This document shows, piece after piece, positions 1 through 5,082 of a stretch of DNA of 5,082 nt. The notes below the pieces were generated by a model. That model did not search any database. It was not told the DNA's origin and saw only the letters and a program-made list of their open reading frames with translations. The position numbers and the translations under genes are program-made. The DNA is from an uncultured Spirochaetaceae bacterium. Its GTDB lineage: Bacteria > Spirochaetota > Spirochaetia > SZUA-6 > Bin103. Numbering within the stretch: the stretch's first letter is position 1; every line of letters starts with the position of its first letter. The stretch lies in assembly GCA_913043885.1 (NCBI GenBank), contig CAJWOB010000220.1:1-5082 (forward strand), read 5' to 3'.

Positions 1-1108
1 CAACGCCGCAAGCAACGGCCAGGGCGGTGGTGCCGCCCAACGAGCGGAAGGGCCGCAGACCGAAGATCGCCGCGAGCTGCTTGAATTCCTACTCAACGTT
101 CCCAAGACCGAGATTCACCTCCATCTAGAGGCGACCGCCGGGGCGACGGAGATCTTCCAGCTGATGGAACGGAACGGCGTCAAGATCCCCGGCATCGAGA
201 CCTTCGAGGACCTCATCTCGCGCTTCCAGGTGCGGGATCTCACCGAGTTCGTGGCGCTGTTCATCGACGTCATCCAGCCGGTGGTGCAGCGCGAGGAGGA
301 CCTGGGCACCCTGGTACAGGGCGCGCGTGACTACCTGCATCGCAACACCATCCCTTACGCCGAGCTGTTCATTTCCCCCTCCGCCTACCTCAAGCGGGGT
401 ATGGACTTTGCCCGCATCGTCGAGGTGCTCTCGACCGAAGCCGCGGCCGCGGAGGCGGACCACGATGTCCGCATGCGATTCATCATCGACATTTCTCGCA
501 CCTTCGGACCCGAGAACGCGATGCGGAACGTAGAGCTGACGCTGGAGCACGGCAACGACCTCATCCTCGGCATCGGCCTTGGCGGTGCGGAGGCCGACGG
601 CCCGGCCGAGGACTACGTCGACGCCTTCGCCGCGGCACGGGAGGCGGGGGTGCACGCCGTGGCCCACGCCGGCGAGGACGTCGGTCCCGAATCCATCGTC
701 GCCACCGTCGACCTGCTCAAGGCGGAGCGGATCGGCCACGGCCTCAGTGCCATGCTCAACCTCGAGTTGATGGCGCGACTCGCCGACCTGCACTTGCCGA
801 TCGAGTGCTGCCCCACCAGCAACGTGTTTACCCGTCGGTTCATCAGCAAGCTGGAGGAGCACCCGCTACCCAGGTTCCTTGATGCCGGCATCAACGCTTG
901 CGTCAACACCGACGACCCGGCCATCTTTGGCGTCGACCTGGTCGACGAGTTCATGAACGTGCGCCAATCCATGGGCGTCGACCGTGCGCGCCTCGGCAAG
1001 CTCATCCAGAACGGGATCTACGCAACCTTCCTTCCGAAGGCGGAACAGGATGCACTGTGGAAGAAAGCCGCCAAGATCGTCGACCCGTTCGTCGCCGGCG
1101 GCAGCTAG
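1..1108 (+). CDS. add: Adenosine/adenine deaminase family protein (5' partial)
   Basis: This metal-dependent amidohydrolase hydrolytically deaminates adenosine or a related purine in cytosolic purine salvage. The reading frame is open from base 2, so the true start lies upstream; 368 codons are visible, and ATG 164 is internal because the metal site precedes it. Family landmarks in order: PKTEIHLHLE with the two zinc-binding histidines at 116-118 and 122-124; GIGLGG (substrate-side glycine region); HAGED with histidine at 665-667 followed by the catalytic glutamate; RIGHG with histidine at 737-739; and NTDDP with the paired aspartates at 911-916. All expected catalytic and metal ligands are therefore present. 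The usual HLDG or HIEG after the HxH pair reads HLEATAG here, so the exact substrate (adenosine, adenine or another aminopurine) is unclear. A glycine/glutamine-rich stretch of about 20 residues precedes the domain. The gene ends 55 bases before the most likely start of the next gene, probably in one operon. Confidence 0.9.
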   Translation, partial: NAASNGQGGGAAQRAEGPQTEDRRELLEFLLNVPKTEIHLHLEATAGATEIFQLMERNGVKIPGIETFEDLISRFQVRDLTEFVALFIDVIQPVVQREEDLGTLVQGARDYLHRNTIPYAELFISPSAYLKRGMDFARIVEVLSTEAAAAEADHDVRMRFIIDISRTFGPENAMRNVELTLEHGNDLILGIGLGGAEADGPAEDYVDAFAAAREAGVHAVAHAGEDVGPESIVATVDLLKAERIGHGLSAMLNLELMARLADLHLPIECCPTSNVFTRRFISKLEEHPLPRFLDAGINACVNTDDPAIFGVDLVDEFMNVRQSMGVDRARLGKLIQNGIYATFLPKAEQDALWKKAAKIVDPFVAGGS

Positions 1109-1163
1109 GCCCGCTACTCCGCCCCCCTCCCTGAAGGTCACCAAGCAGACCCGCGGTACCGCG

Positions 1164-1367
1164 ATGGTGGTGGTGCTCTGCGCCATCGTGCTCGGCAGCA
1201 TCGCCTGGGAGATCGTCGAACGGCTGCTCGCCGTCGCCGGCACAGAGCTCGACCTCACCGTGGGGCGCCTCGGCTTCGACTTGCAGGTTATCGCCTTCCA
1301 CATCGAGGCCAACCCGGGCACGCTACTAGGCGCGCTCGGTGGCTGGCTGCTGGTAAGGGCGCTGTGA
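1164..1367 (+). CDS. Small membrane protein, DUF4321-like
   Basis: A 67-residue protein of unknown function if read from ATG 1164. It has one clear N-terminal hydrophobic segment (MVVVLCAIVLGSIAWEIVE), a middle section with alternating hydrophobic residues, and a C-terminal segment ANPGTLLGALGGWLLVRAL ending in the stop. The pattern of LGS near the N-terminus, then a short beta-like section, then a glycine-rich hydrophobic end resembles the DUF4321 family, short proteins that I recall being encoded beside maf in Firmicutes and other phyla. The stop codon TGA (1365-1367) overlaps the maf GTG start, which suggests translational coupling and supports this being a real gene. The start is uncertain: the frame is open upstream, and a basic stretch KVTKQTRG (from about 1134) would make a natural N-terminus, but only CTG 1131 or a GTG inside add could begin it. 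No strong ribosome binding site is visible before 1164. The family assignment rests on recall of the sequence pattern. Confidence 0.68.
   Translation: MVVVLCAIVLGSIAWEIVERLLAVAGTELDLTVGRLGFDLQVIAFHIEANPGTLLGALGGWLLVRAL
1352..1359 (+). promoter_or_regulatory. Ribosome binding site of maf
   Basis: GGTAAGGG lies inside the last codons of the upstream small gene, with AAGGG ending four bases before GTG 1364. It supports the GTG start and the GTGA overlap rather than a later start. Confidence 0.6.
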
Positions 1368-1957
1368 ACAGCAGGCGGCCGCAGTTGTTGCTGGCCTCCG
1401 CCTCCCCGCGCCGTCGCGCGCTGCTGCGCTCGGTGGGCATTCGCTTTCGCGCCGCCGCGACCGGCGTCAGCGAGATCGTGGACGAACCGTGCGCGCCCGA
1501 GCACGCAGCCAGCATCGTTGCCGAGCGGAAGGCGAGGGCTGCCCAGGTGACGGCGCGACGCGGCGAGTGGGTGTTGGCCGCCGACACCGCGGTGGTGGTC
1601 GGCGGCGCCCGATTGGGCAAGCCCGCCGACCGCGGCATGGCGCGGCGTATGCTGGCTGCGCTGTCAGGGCGCGAGCACCTGGTGGTCACCGGGGTGACCC
1701 TGGCCACCCCGCAGGGCACTGCCACCGAGGTGGCAACAACCGTGGTGCGGATGCGGGAGCTGTCCGATGCCGAGATCGACGGCTATCTGGACACCGGCGA
1801 GTGGCAGGACGCGGCCGGCGGCTATCGGATTCAGTCGCAGGGGGCGATGCTGGTCGAGCACCTGGCCGGTTCGTACAGCAACGTGGTTGGCTTGCCGCTG
1901 GAGCGGCTTTATGTCATGTTGGCACGAGCGGGCTGGCAGGTGTGGGCACCTGAATAG
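1364..1957 (+). CDS. maf: Maf family nucleotide pyrophosphatase
   Basis: This cytosolic house-cleaning enzyme hydrolyses nucleoside triphosphates to monophosphate plus pyrophosphate; the closest described type acts on dTTP, UTP and modified pyrimidine nucleotides. The 197-residue length is normal. Visible motifs in order: ASASPRR (residues 11-17, phosphate-binding loop), the lysine in AERKA (56), AADT (72-75, catalytic aspartate 74), GKP (85-87), SGREHLVVTGV (101-111), GEWQDAAGGYRIQS (145-158) and GSYSNVVGLPL (169-179). The glutamine in RIQS and the lysine in GKP favour the dTTP/UTP (YhdE-like) subfamily over the m7GTP (YceF-like) type. The usual AGAYGIQG reads AGGYRIQS, a mild deviation. The GTG start overlaps the stop of the preceding small gene and has a good ribosome binding site. 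The gene ends 94 bases before rpsB. Confidence 0.93.
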   Translation: MNSRRPQLLLASASPRRRALLRSVGIRFRAAATGVSEIVDEPCAPEHAASIVAERKARAAQVTARRGEWVLAADTAVVVGGARLGKPADRGMARRMLAALSGREHLVVTGVTLATPQGTATEVATTVVRMRELSDAEIDGYLDTGEWQDAAGGYRIQSQGAMLVEHLAGSYSNVVGLPLERLYVMLARAGWQVWAPE

Positions 1958-2051
1958 TCGCATACCGTCGGCGCGGTTGTCTGCGTGCACCGCCCGCAAT
2001 CGCTCGATTCCCATTCCCGAGCACAGTCCTTAATAACCTCAGGGGGCACCG
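1958..2051 (+). other. Intergenic gap before rpsB, likely leader/promoter region
   Basis: This 94-base gap, before the ribosomal-protein operon, is the longest non-coding stretch between complete genes. It holds a good Shine-Dalgarno at its 3' end and an AT-richer patch TTAATAA at 2030-2036. I could not identify a convincing sigma-70 promoter pair or a terminator. A weak inverted repeat, GCGGT (1973-1977) with ACCGC (1989-1993), has an 11-base loop and is too short to call a structure. A promoter for rpsB-tsf-frr, or an S2 autoregulatory leader, would be expected here or inside maf. Confidence 0.4.
2041..2046 (+). promoter_or_regulatory. Ribosome binding site deciding the TTG start of rpsB
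   Basis: AGGGGG sits five bases upstream of TTG 2052. It is the strongest Shine-Dalgarno in the window. It fixes TTG as the start, because the next in-frame ATG (2067) lies inside the conserved S2 N-terminus. Confidence 0.75.
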
Positions 2052-3056
2052 TTGGCAGTCGTTACGATGAAGAACCTTCTGGAGTCCGGAGTGCACTTCG
2101 GACATCAGACTAAGCGCTGGGACCCGCGCATGTCGCGCTACATCTTTGCCGAACGCAACGGCATCCACATCATCGATCTCCAGAAGACTATTGGCGCCAT
2201 CAAGGATGCCTACGACGCAGTGCGGCAGACGGTGTTGGCCGGCAAGCACGTGCTGTTCGTCGGCACCAAGAAGCAGGCGCAACAGTCGATCGAGCGGGAG
2301 GCGCAGCGCTGCAACATGCACTTCGTCAGCGCACGCTGGCTCGGCGGCATGCTCACCAATTTCGCCACCATCAAGCGCTCCCTCCTGAAGCTCAAGAAGA
2401 TCGAGAAGATGGAGGTGGACGGCACCTTCGCCAACATGACCAAGAAAGAGATCTCGCGGATGCAGAAGGAGCAGGCGCGCCTGGAGCGTCACCTCGGCGG
2501 GATCAAGGAGATGAAGGATCTGCCCGGCGTGCTGTTCGTGGTGGATATCCGCACCGAGGCGATCGCGGTCGCCGAGGCGCGCAAGATGGGCATCCCCATC
2601 GTCGCCATCGTCGACACCAACTGCAACCCGGATCTGGTCGATCTGCCGATCCCCGGTAACGACGACGCCATTCGCGCCATCAACCTGTTCACTCAGATCA
2701 TCGCCAACGCGGTGGTCGAGGCGGAGAACGAGGTCGGCCTCGAGGTCATCGAGACGCTGCAAGAGGACGAGGGCGGCGAGGAATACGACTACGAGCAGCT
2801 GTACAGCAACGAGATTTACGACAAGGACCGCTTCGGCGAGGAAGGCGAGGACGCCGTAGAGACCGTCTCCCTTGGCGAGATGGCCGGTGCCGGGGTGGAC
2901 GGCAGCGAGCAGGGGGCCGACACCGGGTTCACCGATCAGGATTACTCCGACTACGACCCCGACGCTGAAGCAAAGAAGGAAGAGGAAGCCCCCGAGCCCG
3001 AGCTACCGACCGAGAAGGTGGGCATCGACGAGGACACCCTCTACGACAAGGACTGA
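2052..3056 (+). CDS. rpsB: 30S ribosomal protein S2 with long acidic C-terminal tail
   Basis: S2 binds late to the small subunit between head and body and is needed for S1 association and initiation. The core is complete: VHFGHQTKRWDPRM near the N-terminus (residues 14-27), AERNGIHIIDLQKT (33-46), FVGTKKQAQ (69-77), RWLGGMLTNF (95-104), and the VDTNCNPD...PIPGNDDAIRAI block (about 187-210). The core ends near residue 237. The protein continues to 334 residues, against roughly 230-260 in typical bacteria. The extra 97 residues hold 36 Asp/Glu and only 6 Lys/Arg by hand count, are rich in Tyr and Gly, and contain YDKD twice (256-259 and the very C-terminus). The tail is in frame, with the same codon style as the core, so it is a genuine extension and not a frameshift product. 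Longer acidic S2 tails fit spirochaetes as I recall them. The TTG start has a strong ribosome binding site. tsf follows after five bases. Confidence 0.97.
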   Translation: MAVVTMKNLLESGVHFGHQTKRWDPRMSRYIFAERNGIHIIDLQKTIGAIKDAYDAVRQTVLAGKHVLFVGTKKQAQQSIEREAQRCNMHFVSARWLGGMLTNFATIKRSLLKLKKIEKMEVDGTFANMTKKEISRMQKEQARLERHLGGIKEMKDLPGVLFVVDIRTEAIAVAEARKMGIPIVAIVDTNCNPDLVDLPIPGNDDAIRAINLFTQIIANAVVEAENEVGLEVIETLQEDEGGEEYDYEQLYSNEIYDKDRFGEEGEDAVETVSLGEMAGAGVDGSEQGADTGFTDQDYSDYDPDAEAKKEEEAPEPELPTEKVGIDEDTLYDKD

Positions 3057-3061
3057 AAGAA

Positions 3062-3955
3062 GTGGCCGTGCAGATTAGTGCCGCAGACGTAAAACAGCTC
3101 CGCGAGAAGACCGGCGCGGGGATGATGGACTGCAAGAGCGCGCTGGTGGAGGCCGAGGGAGACATGGCCGTGGCCGAGCGCAAGCTCAAGGAACGTGGCG
3201 TGGCCGCCGCCGCCAAGCGGACCGGCCGAGCCACCAGCGAGGGCCGGGTGTTCGCCCAGGTAGGCGAGACCGGGGCGGCTCTGGTCGAGCTGTCCAGCGA
3301 GACCGACTTCGTCGCCCGCAACGCCGAGTTCGTCCAACTGGGCGACTCGGTGGTGCAGCAAGTGGTGGATGGACAGATCAGCGAGCCGACGCCGGAGCTT
3401 ACCGTGCAGGTAGCCGACGCCATCGGCCGCATCAAGGAGAACATCGAGCTGCGCCGCATCCGTCTCCTACAGCGTGCCGGGGGCGATCACATCAGCTCCT
3501 ACATCCACGGCGAGGGCGGCATCGGCGTGTTGGTGAAGCTGACCGCCGGCGACGCTGCCGGTCACGACGCGGTCGCTACACTCGGCTTCGACCTGGCACT
3601 GCACGTGGCGGCGTACGCACCGGCCTACCTGAGTAGCGACGACGTCGACCCCGCCTACCTTGCCGAGCAGGAGGGCATCTTCCGTACCCAGGCCGAGGCG
3701 CTCGGCAAGCCGGACAAGGTGGTCGAGGGCATCGTCAAGGGCAAGCTGAAGAAGCATCTCCAGGAGATCTGCCTGGTCGAGCAGGACTTCGTGAAGGACT
3801 CCAGCCGCACGGTCAAGCAGGTACTGGCCGACACCGGCAAGGAGGCAGGGGGTGAGATTACGCTCGCCGAGTACGCCTACTTCCGCGTAGGTGACGAGAG
3901 CGGAGATACCGCAGCCGACGACGACGCGGCAGCCCCAAGCGGCGACGCAGCGTAA
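3062..3955 (+). CDS. tsf: Elongation factor Ts
   Basis: EF-Ts is the nucleotide exchange factor that releases GDP from EF-Tu so it can bind GTP again. The 297-residue length is normal. The N-terminal UBA-like domain carries REKTGAGMMDCKSAL (residues 14-28); the core carries the signature SETDFVARN (79-87), whose Asp-Phe pair contacts the EF-Tu nucleotide site. YIHGEGGIGVLVKL and QDFVKDSSRTVKQVL mark the later core and C-terminal module. The last 20 residues are a short Asp/Ala-rich tail with no known role. Two GTG starts compete: 3062 gives MAVQISAADV, the common EF-Ts beginning, while 3068 gives MQISAADV and is better spaced from the AAAGAAG at 3056-3062. The gene lies five bases after rpsB and seven before frr, so it is surely co-transcribed with them. 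Confidence 0.97.
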   Translation: MAVQISAADVKQLREKTGAGMMDCKSALVEAEGDMAVAERKLKERGVAAAAKRTGRATSEGRVFAQVGETGAALVELSSETDFVARNAEFVQLGDSVVQQVVDGQISEPTPELTVQVADAIGRIKENIELRRIRLLQRAGGDHISSYIHGEGGIGVLVKLTAGDAAGHDAVATLGFDLALHVAAYAPAYLSSDDVDPAYLAEQEGIFRTQAEALGKPDKVVEGIVKGKLKKHLQEICLVEQDFVKDSSRTVKQVLADTGKEAGGEITLAEYAYFRVGDESGDTAADDDAAAPSGDAA

Positions 3956-3962
3956 TTACGCC

Positions 3963-4514
3963 ATGGCAATAAGTCTCGACGACGCCAAGGGGCGCATGGA
4001 CAAGTCGATTGCGGCGCTGGAGGGCGAGTTCAAGACGATTCGCACCGGCCGCGCCAATGCCGCCATGTTCGAGAAGGTGCGCGTCGAGTACTACGGGCAA
4101 GAGGTGCCGCTGAATCAGGCGGCCACCATCTCGGTGCCTGAGGCTCGTCTGGTCATCATCCAGCCGTGGGATCCTTCCACGCTCGGCGACATCGAACGCA
4201 GCCTGCAGAAGGCGGAGGTGTCGGTCAATCCGTCCAACGACGGCAAGGTCATTCGCATTGCCATCCCCCCACTTACCGAGGAGCGTCGTAAGGAGATCGT
4301 AAAGGTGGCGCACAACTCGGCCGAGCAGGCCCGGGTGTCGGTACGCAACATTCGGCGCGACCTGAACGACCAGACCAAGGCAGACAAGAAAGAGGGCCTC
4401 GGCGAGGACGAGGCCAAGCGGCTAGACGGCGAAGTGCAGAAGATCACCGACGCGTCGATCGAAACGATCGACAAGCTGCTCGAGACCAAAGAATCCGAGA
4501 TCCTCGAGATATAG
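3963..4514 (+). CDS. frr: Ribosome recycling factor
   Basis: RRF works with EF-G to split the post-termination ribosome so that subunits and mRNA are reused. At 183 residues it matches the usual length of about 185. Domain I, the long three-helix bundle, shows RTGRANAAM (27-35) at the end of its first helix, then PPLTEERRKE (102-111), VRNIRRD (127-133) and GLGEDEAKR in the later helices. Domain II, the small beta domain, holds VEYYGQEVPLNQ (41-52) and IIQPWD (65-70). The arginines of helix 3 that contact 23S rRNA are present. The ATG lies seven bases after the tsf stop. No Shine-Dalgarno is evident in that gap, so translation probably depends on coupling to tsf. The gene follows tsf directly, without pyrH in between. 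Confidence 0.97.
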   Translation: MAISLDDAKGRMDKSIAALEGEFKTIRTGRANAAMFEKVRVEYYGQEVPLNQAATISVPEARLVIIQPWDPSTLGDIERSLQKAEVSVNPSNDGKVIRIAIPPLTEERRKEIVKVAHNSAEQARVSVRNIRRDLNDQTKADKKEGLGEDEAKRLDGEVQKITDASIETIDKLLETKESEILEI

Positions 4515-4576
4515 ACACCCCCGAGTCGCCCCCCGGCCCGGCGGCGTCCGGTTCAGGTTTTCCCCGCAGGCTGGCC

Positions 4577-5082
4577 ATGTTCGTGGTTGCCGGCGGATTC
4601 TTCGTCGTTCTTCTATTTGTAGTGCCCCACGGCGGCTTTGCGTTGTTGGCGGCCTGCTCGGTGGCTGCAGCCGCAATCGGCGCGCTGGAGACCGGTGCGC
4701 TTCTGGCCGCATCTGGCCGGCCGCCGGCGCCGTCGGTAGCTGCCGTGTGCGGCGCCGCGCTGCCGGCTGCCGCCTATGTCGACAACATGGTGCCCGAGCT
4801 GGCCGAGCGAAGCGGCGGCCTGCTACTGGTGGCCGTGGCGGCCCTGGTGCTTGGGCTGTGCGAGTATTGGGACCTGCCCTATCTGCTGACCTTTTTGGCC
4901 ATGGGTGTGGCCGCGGCCAACGCGTCCGATCATGCGGCGGAAATGGAGGCGGAGTTGGACCGTTTGACGGGACTGCTCTGCGTCATTTTCTTTGTCATTC
5001 ACGGCGCAGAACTCGATTTTCGTTCAATCTTTGCCGCCGGAAACTCAGGGCTTATTTACTTGGCGGCGGCGTATATCGCGAC
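4577..5082 (+). CDS. CdsA-like N-terminus joined in frame to CPA-type antiporter segment (3' partial)
   Basis: A hydrophobic protein of at least 168 residues from ATG 4577, continuing past the window. Residues 1 to about 70, plus the RRL just upstream of the ATG, resemble the start of CdsA (phosphatidate cytidylyltransferase, which makes CDP-diacylglycerol in the membrane): a first membrane segment ending in FVVP, a second with IGALETGALL (34-43), and ALPAAAYV (61-68). From about residue 80 the pattern changes to that of cation:proton antiporters: LVLGLCEYWDLPYLLTFLAMG, VAAAN (111-115), then FFVIHGAELDF (138-148) and SGLIYLAAAYIA at the edge. The CdsA catalytic region and C-terminal signature are not visible. 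The frame is open back into frr, and ATG 4577 is the first standard start, with a weak CAGG six bases upstream; the conserved RL of CdsA would then be left out, so the start is doubtful. The coding call is firm; the antiporter match is stronger than the CdsA match. It may be a fusion, a recombinant remnant or an assembly join. Confidence 0.7.
   Translation, partial: MFVVAGGFFVVLLFVVPHGGFALLAACSVAAAAIGALETGALLAASGRPPAPSVAAVCGAALPAAAYVDNMVPELAERSGGLLLVAVAALVLGLCEYWDLPYLLTFLAMGVAAANASDHAAEMEAELDRLTGLLCVIFFVIHGAELDFRSIFAAGNSGLIYLAAAYIA

Noticed and set aside
125..862. Long 245-codon open frame on the - strand opposite the deaminase gene
   Set aside because: It is the antisense shadow of a well-supported gene in GC-rich DNA, and its translation shows no recognisable domain.
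1489..1953. 154-codon + strand frame within maf
   Set aside because: It is a shifted frame of maf with an Arg/Gly-rich translation and no motifs; maf itself has every family motif.
2008..2036. Possible sigma-70 promoter TTCCCA / TAATAA with 17-base spacing before rpsB
   Set aside because: Only 4 of 6 and 3 of 6 matches to consensus, and transcription would start inside the Shine-Dalgarno.
1914..2762. 282-codon open frame on the - strand opposite rpsB
   Set aside because: It lies opposite the conserved S2 core, where codon bias keeps the reverse frame open. The Leu/Asp/His-rich translation is typical of a shadow frame.
4515..4570. GC-rich stretch after frr as a rho-independent terminator
   Set aside because: I found no good inverted repeat followed by a T run, and the next frame is already open through this stretch.
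4422..4712. 96-codon - strand frame spanning the frr end and the following gene
   Set aside because: It overlaps the end of frr and the hydrophobic frame, and its Arg/Pro-rich translation has no family resemblance.

Overview
The window is a GC-rich bacterial chromosome segment with every gene on the + strand. The gene order points to a high-GC spirochaete. rpsB and tsf are followed directly by frr, without the pyrH gene that separates tsf and frr in most bacteria, as I remember from Treponema and Borrelia. Ribosomal protein S2 also carries a long acidic tail. The phylum call is inference from gene order and protein style, not from a search.

Left part (1-1957): a 5'-truncated adenosine/adenine deaminase-family gene, a small membrane protein that looks like the DUF4321 family, and maf (nucleotide pyrophosphatase). 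The small gene's stop codon overlaps the GTG start of maf (GTGA). These three are tightly packed and probably co-transcribed. The first enzyme serves purine salvage and Maf hydrolyses non-canonical or surplus nucleotides.

Middle part (1958-4514): a 94-base intergenic gap, then the translation-factor operon rpsB (S2), tsf (EF-Ts) and frr (ribosome recycling factor), with gaps of only 5 and 7 bases. All three proteins are intact and carry their family motifs. Together they cover small-subunit assembly, EF-Tu recharging and post-termination recycling.

Right part (4515-5082): in spirochaetes frr is normally followed by uppS and then cdsA. Here there is no uppS. The next reading frame begins like CdsA (phosphatidate cytidylyltransferase) and continues in the same frame into what looks like the C-terminal half of a cation:proton antiporter (CPA family), running off the window. 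GC content falls from about 80% to about 45% across this stretch. This junction is the most unusual thing in the window. It could be a real gene fusion or recombination scar, or an assembly chimera.

No RNA genes, CRISPR arrays, insertion sequences or convincing intrinsic terminators were seen.
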